From contig NZ_BMMQ01000004.1 of assembly GCF_014646015.1 (NCBI RefSeq), positions 62,001 through 126,000 on the forward strand: a stretch of 64,000 nt of DNA. Reading direction: 5' to 3'. The notes beneath the pieces are model-generated. The model saw only the letters and a list, made by a program, of their open reading frames with translations. It was not told the origin of the DNA and searched no databases. Both the position numbers and the translations under genes were made by a program. Each line of letters opens with the position of its first letter. Position 1 is the first letter of the stretch. Of the stretch, positions 15,857 to 22,821 are shown one piece after another. The stretch comes from Microbacterium nanhaiense. Lineage in GTDB: Bacteria; Actinomycetota; Actinomycetes; Actinomycetales; Microbacteriaceae.

Positions 15857-16902
15857 GGAACCCGGTAGAGCCACTGGTCCGTGGCGAACTTGGTGCGGAC
15901 GAGCTCTTCGGCGGCGGCGTATTCGTCGGGCGTGATGGATCCGCGGCTCGCGCCCGTGAAGGCGGCGAACTGCTCGATGAAGGCGTCGAGGATCGCGCGG
16001 CGCTCCATGCCGGTCTGGCTGCGGATGGGATCCACGCGCTTCGCGGCGGAGGTCGTGCCCTTGTCGCTGAGCTTCTCGCGGCCGATGCGCAGCACCTCGG
16101 TCATCATCTGGCCGTCGATGTCGTAGCTGAGGGTTGCGTGGTGCAGGATTCCGCCGTTGGCGAGGCGCTTCTGCGCGGCGCCGCCGATCTTGCCCGCGGG
16201 GCTGGTGATGTCGTTGAGCCCCTGGTAGCTCGCCTCGATGCCGATGGAGTGCAGCGCCTGCAGCACCCAGTCGTCGAGGAAGGCGTAGGAGTCGGCGAAG
16301 GTCAGGCCGGCCACGAGCGAGGCGGGCACGTAGAGCGAGTAGGTGATGATCTGCTCGGCGCCCATCATCATGGCGCCGCCGCCGGAGATGCGGCGCACGA
16401 CGTCGAAGCCGTGGCGCGCGGCGCCCTCCGGATCCACCTCGTTCTTGTACGACTGGAAGGATCCGATGACGACCGCCGAGCGGTCCCACTCCCAGATGCG
16501 CAGCGTCGGCTGGCGCAGGCCCGCGCCGACGCGTTCGGTGAGGACCTCGTCGAGGGCGAGGTTCATGTGCGGCGAGACGGCCGGGTCGTCGACGATCTGC
16601 CACTCGAAGTCGCTCCAGGTGGAGGCGGTGACGAGCGCACGCCGCACGGCGGTGCCGACGGCCTCAGGCGTGAAGCCGAGCAGTTGCGCGTCGACGGGCA
16701 GCTCGCGACGGATCGCCGCGGCGATCGTGGGCACGTCGGCGGTGTCGGGCAGCCCGACGACGGCGCGGTTGATGTCGAGCAGCGCCTCATCGGGTTCGAG
16801 GAAGAAGTCACCCGCGAGGGCGAACTCGCTGATCCGCCCGTCGCTCACCTCGAGGTCGACGACGACGAGCTTGCCGCCCGGAACCTTGTACTCACCGTGC
16901 AT
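15853..16902 (-). CDS. Lipoate-protein ligase family protein, accessory domain at the N-terminus
   Basis: A 349-residue protein starting at ATG 16902 (MHGEYKVPGGKLVVVD). Residues 1 to about 95 (KLVVVDLEVSDGRISEFALA, then GDFFLEPDEALLDINRAVVGLP) resemble the C-terminal accessory domain of LplA. Residues about 105-330 form the LplA catalytic domain: NLALDEVLTERV, RIWEWDRSAVVIGSFQSYKNEVD, VVRRISGGGAMMMG, SPAGKIGGAAQKR with the lipoyl-AMP lysine, and ILHHATLSYDID. The domain order is therefore the reverse of E. coli LplA. It attaches lipoate, or possibly octanoate, to E2/GcvH proteins using ATP. The gene is coupled to the downstream methyltransferase by a GTGA overlap. Confidence 0.85.
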   Translation of the reverse strand: MHGEYKVPGGKLVVVDLEVSDGRISEFALAGDFFLEPDEALLDINRAVVGLPDTADVPTIAAAIRRELPVDAQLLGFTPEAVGTAVRRALVTASTWSDFEWQIVDDPAVSPHMNLALDEVLTERVGAGLRQPTLRIWEWDRSAVVIGSFQSYKNEVDPEGAARHGFDVVRRISGGGAMMMGAEQIITYSLYVPASLVAGLTFADSYAFLDDWVLQALHSIGIEASYQGLNDITSPAGKIGGAAQKRLANGGILHHATLSYDIDGQMMTEVLRIGREKLSDKGTTSAAKRVDPIRSQTGMERRAILDAFIEQFAAFTGASRGSITPDEYAAAEELVRTKFATDQWLYRVP

Positions 16903-16993
16903 GGTTCCAGCGTAGCCGCGCCCACCCGCGAGCGACCCGACGGCGGGGTCCGACGACGGGGTCGGACGGCGGCTCCCGGCGGCGCCGGCCCCG

Positions 16994-17100
16994 CGACAAC
17001 TCATCCGGATCCCGACCCGTCATCATGTCTCCGACAACTCATCCGTCGACGCGGGATGATTCGTAGGAGACTTGATGAGTTGTGGTCAACGGGATGAGTC
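16994..17100. repeat. Motif cluster around CGACAACTCATCC, both orientations
   Basis: Forward copies CGACAACTCATCCG at 16994-17007 and 17032-17045; reverse copy GATGAGTTGTGG at 17074-17085, with weaker reverse copies at about 17054-17062 and 17090-17100. The cluster ends at the stop codon of the alpha/beta hydrolase (17086) and its last weak copy overlaps the coding end. It follows the same pattern as the clusters at 4325, 10112, 39088 and 56217. Confidence 0.7.
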
Positions 17101-17934
17101 GCGCGGGAACCGTGCGTCCAGCCACGAGAGGATGTCGGCGCGCACCCTCGCCTGCTCGAAGCCGTTCAGGATCTCGTGCCGGCCGCTGTAGACGTGGGTC
17201 GTCACGTCGGTGAAGCCGGAGCGCTTGCGGTAGGCCGCGGCGAGCTTGTGCACGGACCGCGGCCCGCCGACGCTGTCGTCGCGCCCGACGAGCAGCAGCA
17301 CCGAGGTGTCCGGCAGGTTCCGCGCGGGCAGCCCATAGAGGGCGAGTGCGCCCGCGAGCCCGAAGAGCTTCAGGAGCGGCTGCTGCACCGTGAGCGGATC
17401 CGCGATCGCAGCATCCTGCACGGCGGGATCCTCGGAGATCCACTCGTTTCCCTTGGCGTTCGGCCCCGCCCAGAGCTTGTTGAGCGGGCCGGCGTTGAGC
17501 GAGCCGGGCCAGAGCAGCGAGCTTCCGACGAGGACGACGGCGTCGTAGGCGCCGGGATGCGCGTTGACGAGCTTCTGGGTGAGGAAGGATCCCCAGGAGT
17601 GACCGAGGATCACGAGCGGCTTCCCGGGGTTCTCCTCGCGCGCGATCTGCGACATGCGCCAGGCGGCGTCGACGGCCGCCGCGTGCCCACCCGGGCCGAG
17701 GCGGCCGAGGAGCTCGGCGGATCCGTGCTGCTCCATGCCCGTGCGACCGTGCCCGAGGTGGTCGTCGGCGTAGGCCGCCCAGCCGGCGCCGGCGAGCGCC
17801 TCCAGGAGGGCGGCGTATCGGCCGGCGTGCTCCCCGACACCATGCAGCACGTGGACGGCTCCGCGGGGCTCGCCGTCGGGCAGGATCCGGTCGTAGTGGA
17901 TGCGCGTTCCGCGTCGGTCGACGAAAGTGCTCAC
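17086..17934 (-). CDS. Alpha/beta hydrolase, monoacylglycerol-lipase-like
   Basis: A 282-residue soluble protein starting at GTG 17934 (MSTFVDRRGTRIHYDRILPDG). Serine hydrolase_4-type features: VHVLHGVGEHAGRYAALLEAL (oxyanion HG), YADDHLGHGRTGM, the nucleophile elbow PLVILGHSWGSFLTQKLV (GxSxG), the acid segment VLLLVGRDDSVGG, and the catalytic His in VYSGRHEILNGF. This family includes monoacylglycerol lipases and lysophospholipases; the substrate is inferred only from fold. It is monocistronic and divergent from the MarR-MFS operon. Confidence 0.85.
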   Translation of the reverse strand: MSTFVDRRGTRIHYDRILPDGEPRGAVHVLHGVGEHAGRYAALLEALAGAGWAAYADDHLGHGRTGMEQHGSAELLGRLGPGGHAAAVDAAWRMSQIAREENPGKPLVILGHSWGSFLTQKLVNAHPGAYDAVVLVGSSLLWPGSLNAGPLNKLWAGPNAKGNEWISEDPAVQDAAIADPLTVQQPLLKLFGLAGALALYGLPARNLPDTSVLLLVGRDDSVGGPRSVHKLAAAYRKRSGFTDVTTHVYSGRHEILNGFEQARVRADILSWLDARFPRDSSR

Positions 17935-17975
17935 CCGCCGATCATGGCAGATCGCGGCCGGCCATTCCTTTATCG

Positions 17976-18000
17976 AAACTAATGGCCTAAACTAATAGTT
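17976..18000. promoter_or_regulatory. Repeated AAACTAAT with small palindrome, probable MarR operator/promoter
   Basis: AAACTAAT occurs at 17976-17983 and again at 17989-17996. The second copy is part of the palindrome AACTA-A-TAGTT (17990-18000), which ends 3 bases before the MarR ATG (18004). This AT-rich patch is unlike the surrounding GC-rich DNA. There is no Shine-Dalgarno site, so the MarR transcript is probably leaderless and the operator overlaps the promoter. Confidence 0.5.
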
Positions 18001-18003
18001 GAT

Positions 18004-18432
18004 ATGTCTAATGAAAAGTTTCGTGCTGAGGTCTCGGATGTGCGCGCCGCAACGCTGCGCCTCGCCCGTCGTATTCGCCAGCAACGATCCGTGAAGCTCA
18101 TGACCGACGGGCAGTTCGCCGTGCTCGTCGCCCTGCACCTTCACGGTCCGCACACGCTCACGGCCCTGGCCGAGCGCGACGGGGTCACCGCCCCCTCGAT
18201 GAATCGCACCGTCAACGCGCTCATCGAGCACGACTACGTGTCGCGGGTAACGGATCCGACGGACCGCCGCAAGGTGCAGATCGCGATCAGCGAGGCGGGC
18301 TCGCAGGTGGTTGCCGACACGCTCGAACGGCGCGACATGTGGCTGTCGCAGGTGCTCGAGAAGATGACCGACGCGGAACGATCGACGCTTCACGAAGCGG
18401 CGAAGATCATCCTGCGAGAGGTGCATAAGTAA
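18004..18432 (+). CDS. MarR-family transcriptional regulator
   Basis: A 142-residue dimeric winged-helix regulator: LMTDGQFAVLVALHLHGPHTLTALAERDGVTAPSMNRTVNALIEHDYVSRVTDPTDRRKVQIAISEAG holds the recognition helix and the Asp-Arg-Arg wing typical of MarR. It overlaps the MFS gene by one base (TAATG). It probably represses its own operon through the AAACTAAT repeats and is relieved by the exporter's substrate. Confidence 0.9.
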   Translation: MSNEKFRAEVSDVRAATLRLARRIRQQRSVKLMTDGQFAVLVALHLHGPHTLTALAERDGVTAPSMNRTVNALIEHDYVSRVTDPTDRRKVQIAISEAGSQVVADTLERRDMWLSQVLEKMTDAERSTLHEAAKIILREVHK

Positions 18433-19790
18433 TGAAGTCGATGTTCCGCTCACTCAGCATTTTCAACTACCGCATCTGGTTCATCGGTGCGCTGATTTCG
18501 AACGTCGGTGCGTGGATGCAGTCGACCGCCCAGGATTGGGTGGTGCTGACCGAGTTGACCGACCACGACGCGACCGCCGTCGGCTTCACGATGGCGTGCC
18601 AGTTCGGGCCTCCCCTCGTGCTCGCGGGGGTGGCGGGGGCCATCGCGGATCGCTTCGACCGGCGAAAGGTTCTGCTGCTCACCCAGTCGGTCCTGGGCCT
18701 GCTGTCGTTGCTCATCGGCGTGCTGCTGCTGCTCGGCGTGCTGACGCTGCCGATCATGCTCGTCATCGCTCTCGCGGTGGGCGTCATGAACGCGATCGAC
18801 AACCCGACGCGACAGGCCTTCGTCACGGATGTCGTCAACCGGCAGAACGCCTCGAACGCGATCGCCCTCAACTCGACCTCGTTCAACATGGCGCGCCTCA
18901 TCGGCCCCGCCGTCGGCAGCCTGCTGCTGATCGTGATGGGCAGCGGCTGGGTCTTCGTCATCAACGCCGCGACCTTCGGGGCGATGCTCCTGGCCCTGCT
19001 GTTCATGCGCAAGAACGAGCTCGAGCCGCACACGAAACCCAAGCGCGGTGCGAACAAGATGGCCGACGGTGCGCGCTACGTCGCCGGCCGTCCGGACCTC
19101 ATCGTCACCTTCATCATGGCGTTCCTCATCGGCGCCTTCGGCATGAACTTCCCCATCTTCGCCTCGACGATGGCGATCGAGTTCGGGCGCGACGCCGACG
19201 GCTACGGGCTGCTGAGTTCGACGCTCGCGATCGGATCCCTGACGGGCGCGCTGCTCGCCGCCCGGCGATCGCGCGCCCGCCTTCGGGTCGCGATCGTCGC
19301 GATCGGAGGCTTCGGAATCTTCCAGATCCTTGCAGCCTTCACGCCCGCATACCTCGCCTATGCCGGGGTGAGCATCCTCATCGGTTTCTGCACCGTGACG
19401 TTCATGACGACTGCCAACGGGTACGTGCAGACGACGACGGATCCGGCGCTGCGCGGCCGTGTGCTCGCGCTCTACCTCGCGGTCACGATGGGCTCGACGC
19501 CGATCGGCGCACCGATCATCGGCTGGATCGCCGACGCCTTCGGCGCCCGCCAGGCGATCTTCGTCGGAGGTGCCGCCTCGGTGATCGCCTGCGCGATCGG
19601 CGCCGGCTGGCTCGTGTTCTCGGGGCGCCTACACCGCGCCGACACCGGCGGCTTCAAGTTCGAGCTCGAAGAGACGCGGCCCATCTCGATCATCACGGAG
19701 GCGATGCCCCAGGTGCCGTCGACCGACGACACCGTCTCGCTCGCGACCTCCGCGCAGCCGGTCCTGAAGGACCGCCCCGAGGATCAGTAG
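18432..19790 (+). CDS. MFS exporter under MarR control
   Basis: A 452-residue inner-membrane protein beginning MKSMFRSLSIFNYRIWFIG, with 12 predicted helices. Motif A reads AGAIADRFDRRKVLLLTQ, and MNAIDNPTRQAFVTDVV with RLIGPAVGSLLL matches the EntS/DHA3-type branch of exporters. The cytoplasmic C-terminal tail of about 45 residues is acidic and Ser/Thr-rich. Co-transcription with MarR suggests efflux of a toxic small molecule. It is convergent with the Bcr/CflA-type gene, with only 31 bases between stops. Confidence 0.85.
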   Translation: MKSMFRSLSIFNYRIWFIGALISNVGAWMQSTAQDWVVLTELTDHDATAVGFTMACQFGPPLVLAGVAGAIADRFDRRKVLLLTQSVLGLLSLLIGVLLLLGVLTLPIMLVIALAVGVMNAIDNPTRQAFVTDVVNRQNASNAIALNSTSFNMARLIGPAVGSLLLIVMGSGWVFVINAATFGAMLLALLFMRKNELEPHTKPKRGANKMADGARYVAGRPDLIVTFIMAFLIGAFGMNFPIFASTMAIEFGRDADGYGLLSSTLAIGSLTGALLAARRSRARLRVAIVAIGGFGIFQILAAFTPAYLAYAGVSILIGFCTVTFMTTANGYVQTTTDPALRGRVLALYLAVTMGSTPIGAPIIGWIADAFGARQAIFVGGAASVIACAIGAGWLVFSGRLHRADTGGFKFELEETRPISIITEAMPQVPSTDDTVSLATSAQPVLKDRPEDQ

Positions 19791-19821
19791 GCCTCCCAGG
19801 GCGCGAGCGGGAACTCCGGCG

Positions 19822-21186
19822 TCAGTCGGAGAGCTGGCCGAGGGTGCGCGGGCGCACGACGAGCCACAGCGCGAGGATCCCGACGACCGAGCAGCCCATC
19901 ATGATCGACGACATCGACAGCGGCGTGATGCCGCCCGTCCACGCCGAGATCACGCCGACGAGAGGGGAAACGATGCCGGCGATGCCGTTGTTCGCGGCTC
20001 CGAGCACGCTCGCCGCGGTTCCGGCTGCCTCGGGGTGTCGATCGAGCGCGAGCACCTGGGCGCACGGGAAGGTGAAGCCGCAGGACATCATGAAGAAGAA
20101 CAGCGGCACGATGACGCCCCATGGGCCGTCGATCAGCTCCGCGCAGATCGGGATCGCCACGGCCGCGACGAGCAGCGCCACGGTCGAGAAGGCGAGCACC
20201 CACTGCGGGCCGAACCGCGCCGCGAGGCGGGCGGCGGTCTGGTTGCCGATGATGAGCCCGACGGAGTTGGCCGCGAACACCATGCCGTATTCGAGCGTCG
20301 ACAGGCCATAGCTCTGCTGGAAGAGGAACGACGAGCTCGACAGGTACGAGAACAGCCCCGAGAAGGTCATGCCGCCGATCAGCAGCACGCCCACGAACAC
20401 GCGGTCGCTGAAGACAACGCGATAGCGGTGCCGGATCGACACCTTCTCGGCGGTCGCCCGGTCGCCCTTCGGTCGCGTCTCGGGCAGGGCGAAGAGCGCG
20501 CAGAGCAGGATGAGCGCCGCATACGCGGCGAGCACGACGAAGATGCCGCGCCACGGCATCACCTGCAGCAGACCGGATCCGGCCAGCGGCGCGATCACGG
20601 GGGCGAGCCCCGAGACGAGCGCGAGGCGGGAGAGCATGATCACGAGTCGGCGTCCGCCGAAGAGATCGCGCACCATCGCCATGGCCACGACCGCGCCGCC
20701 CGCGGCGCCCATTCCCATGAGGATGCGCGCGCCACCCAGCACGAGCAGCGTCGGCGCGAACACCGCGATAGCGCTCGCGATGAGGTGCAGCGTCGTCGAG
20801 ACGAGAAGAGGCACGCGGCGGCCGACGACGTCGCTCAGGGGTCCGACGATCAGCTGGCCGAGCGCGAAGCCGACCATCGTCCCCGTCAGGGTCAGCTGCA
20901 CCGCGCCCTCGGACGCGTCGAACTCGCCCTGCAGCATCGGGAACGCGGGCAGGTACATGTCGACCGTGAACGGCCCGAGGGCCGTGAGCGCGCCGAGCAG
21001 GATGACGTAGAAGAACAGCCGCGTCGACGAGAGTTTGTCGCCCGGGTGGGTGTGGGCGATCTCCTCGCCCGCCTCGCGCACCCGATCCGGAACATGGACG
21101 AGGCCCGTCGGGACCGCGATGAGACCCGTCGATACGGGAATCTTCCCCGTCTCGGGGTAAGCGTCCTCGCGGTTGTCCTCGATCAT
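19822..21186 (-). CDS. Bcr/CflA-like multidrug efflux MFS transporter
   Basis: A 454-residue protein with 12 predicted helices and an unusually long cytoplasmic N-terminus of about 55 residues (VPTGLVHVPDRVREAGEEIA). The diagnostic segment LGALTALGPFTVDMYLPAFPML, followed by LTGTMVGFALGQLIVGPLSDVVGRRVPLL, is typical of the Bcr/CflA drug-resistance family. ATG 21186 has GGAGAAGAG directly upstream. It is monocistronic. The export substrate is unknown. Confidence 0.88.
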   Translation of the reverse strand: MIEDNREDAYPETGKIPVSTGLIAVPTGLVHVPDRVREAGEEIAHTHPGDKLSSTRLFFYVILLGALTALGPFTVDMYLPAFPMLQGEFDASEGAVQLTLTGTMVGFALGQLIVGPLSDVVGRRVPLLVSTTLHLIASAIAVFAPTLLVLGGARILMGMGAAGGAVVAMAMVRDLFGGRRLVIMLSRLALVSGLAPVIAPLAGSGLLQVMPWRGIFVVLAAYAALILLCALFALPETRPKGDRATAEKVSIRHRYRVVFSDRVFVGVLLIGGMTFSGLFSYLSSSSFLFQQSYGLSTLEYGMVFAANSVGLIIGNQTAARLAARFGPQWVLAFSTVALLVAAVAIPICAELIDGPWGVIVPLFFFMMSCGFTFPCAQVLALDRHPEAAGTAASVLGAANNGIAGIVSPLVGVISAWTGGITPLSMSSIMMGCSVVGILALWLVVRPRTLGQLSD

Positions 21187-21274
21187 CTCTTCTCCTCCAC
21201 GACTCGATATAAAACGCTACCCGGGGTGACGCCTCCGACGATGCACAATTCCTCGACGCCCCGCCAAAACGTCA

Positions 21275-21321
21275 ATTCTCCGCGCGGGCATCTGCGAATT
21301 GCAGATGCCCGCGCGGAGAAT
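21275..21321. repeat. Perfect 47-bp palindrome (21-bp arms) 3' of rhaB
   Basis: Arms 21275-21295 and 21301-21321 are exact inverted copies (core CTCCGCGCGGGCATCTGC) around a GAATT loop. It starts 19 bases beyond the rhaB stop (21340) on the minus strand. There is no T tract on either side. It most likely ends or stabilises the rha transcript. Confidence 0.8.
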
Positions 21322-21339
21322 CGCAGAGTTAGCGGCGGG

Positions 21340-22749
21340 TTACGCCGGGGCGTAGCGCTTCGGGGGGAAGGCCGCGGCAACGGCCTCGCGCATCTCATCG
21401 AGCTCGCCCTCGACGAAGCCCGCGGCGCGGCCCTGCACGAGCAGGTTGCCGATCGCGGTCGCCTCGACGGGGCCGGCCTCGACGGCAACCCCGGCGCGGT
21501 CGGCGGTGCGCTGGCAGAGCAGCTCGTTGAGGGATCCGCCGCCGACGATGTGGATCGTCTCGACCGGGATCCCGCTCAGCTCGCCCGCCGTGCGCACGGC
21601 GCCCGCGAAGGCCTCCGCGAGGCTCTCGACGATCGAGCGCGCGAACTCCGCGCGCGTCTGCGGAACCGGCTGACCGTGCGCCGCGAGCCACTCCGCGATG
21701 CGGCCCGGCATGTCGCCGGGCGGCATGAACACGGGGTCGTTCGCGTCGAACACGCCGACCTCGCCGGAGACCGCGGCGGCCTCGGCGAGCAGCGCGGGCA
21801 GGTCGATCTTCTCGCCAGAGGTGCGCTCCCACTCGCGAATCGTCTCGCTGAGCAGCCAGAGCCCCATCACGTTGTGCAGGAAGCGCGTGCGGCCGAAGGC
21901 GCCGCCCTCGTTCGTGAAGTTGTGCTCCCGCGCGGCGTCGGTTAGCACCGGCTCGCGCGTCTCGACACCCACAAGGCCCCAGGTGCCGCACGAGATGTAC
22001 GCCGCGCGATCGGCCTTCATCGGCACCGCGACGACGGCCGACGCCGTGTCGTGCGAGCCGACGGCGACCACGGGCGCCGATCCGCCGAGCTCCTTCGCGA
22101 CCGAGGGAAGCAGATCTCCGATCGTCTCCCCCGGATCCACGAGCTTCGGGAAGATGCGGGTCGGCAGACCGAGCTTCTCCGCGAGCTCGAGATCCCACTC
22201 CTTCGTCGTGACGTCGAGCAGGCCCGTCGTCGACGCGTTGGTGCGCTCGGCGACCTTCTCGCCCGTGAGCAGCCACGCGAACAGGTCGGGCACGAGCAGC
22301 ATCGCGTCGGCGGTGTCGGTCACGCCCTGCTCGCAGGCGAGCTGGTAGAGCGTGTTGAACGGCAGGAACTGCAGGCCGTTGCGGCGGTAGAGCTCCTCGA
22401 AGCTCTCGACGTCGTGCACGGCCTCGACACCCGCGGCGGTGCGCTCGTCGCGGTAGTGGAACGGCGTGCCCAGCATGCGGTCGCCGCGCAGCAGCGCGTA
22501 GTCGACGGCCCACGAGTCGATGCCGATCGAGGCGATGTCCGGCGCGACGCGGAAGGCCTCGCGTAGGCCGTCGCGCACGCCGCGGTACAGCGCCATGAGA
22601 TCCCACTGCAGACCGCCCGGGGTCTGGATGGGTTCGTTGAGGAAGCGGCCGACGGTCTCCATCTCGATGGATCCATCGACGAAACGGCCGACGATGACGC
22701 GGCCGCTGGTCGCGCCGAGATCAACTGCGGCAACAGAACCAGATGTCAT
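21340..22749 (-). CDS. rhaB: Rhamnulokinase
   Basis: A 469-residue FGGY-family sugar kinase that phosphorylates L-rhamnulose to L-rhamnulose 1-phosphate with ATP. The N-terminal phosphate-binding turn is AAVDLGATSGRVIVGRF; later come ASIGIDSWAVDYALL, LTGEKVAERTNASTTGLLDV and GSHDTASAVVAVP. The C-terminal ATP-site segment is ETIHIVGGGSLNELLCQRTADRAG. Length and motifs fit RhaB, distinguished from other FGGY kinases by the LGA(T)SGR start. It is the last gene of the rha cluster, after a GC stem-loop separating it from rhaD. Confidence 0.93.
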   Translation of the reverse strand: MTSGSVAAVDLGATSGRVIVGRFVDGSIEMETVGRFLNEPIQTPGGLQWDLMALYRGVRDGLREAFRVAPDIASIGIDSWAVDYALLRGDRMLGTPFHYRDERTAAGVEAVHDVESFEELYRRNGLQFLPFNTLYQLACEQGVTDTADAMLLVPDLFAWLLTGEKVAERTNASTTGLLDVTTKEWDLELAEKLGLPTRIFPKLVDPGETIGDLLPSVAKELGGSAPVVAVGSHDTASAVVAVPMKADRAAYISCGTWGLVGVETREPVLTDAAREHNFTNEGGAFGRTRFLHNVMGLWLLSETIREWERTSGEKIDLPALLAEAAAVSGEVGVFDANDPVFMPPGDMPGRIAEWLAAHGQPVPQTRAEFARSIVESLAEAFAGAVRTAGELSGIPVETIHIVGGGSLNELLCQRTADRAGVAVEAGPVEATAIGNLLVQGRAAGFVEGELDEMREAVAAAFPPKRYAPA

Positions 22750-22771
22750 TGTGTTCTCCAGATGCGGCGCG

Positions 22772-22806
22772 GCGGGCGCGGATCCCGGAGGAGGATCCGC
22801 GCCCGC
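22772..22806 (-). terminator. GC stem-loop between rhaD and rhaB
   Basis: GCGGGCGCGGATCC (22772-22785) and GGATCCGCGCCCGC (22793-22806) form a perfect 14-bp stem with a 7-base loop. There is no T tract. It lies 16 bases after the rhaD stop and probably reduces rhaB expression relative to rhaD, or protects the rhaD message. Confidence 0.6.
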
Positions 22807-22821
22807 GCGATTTCGGCTAGA

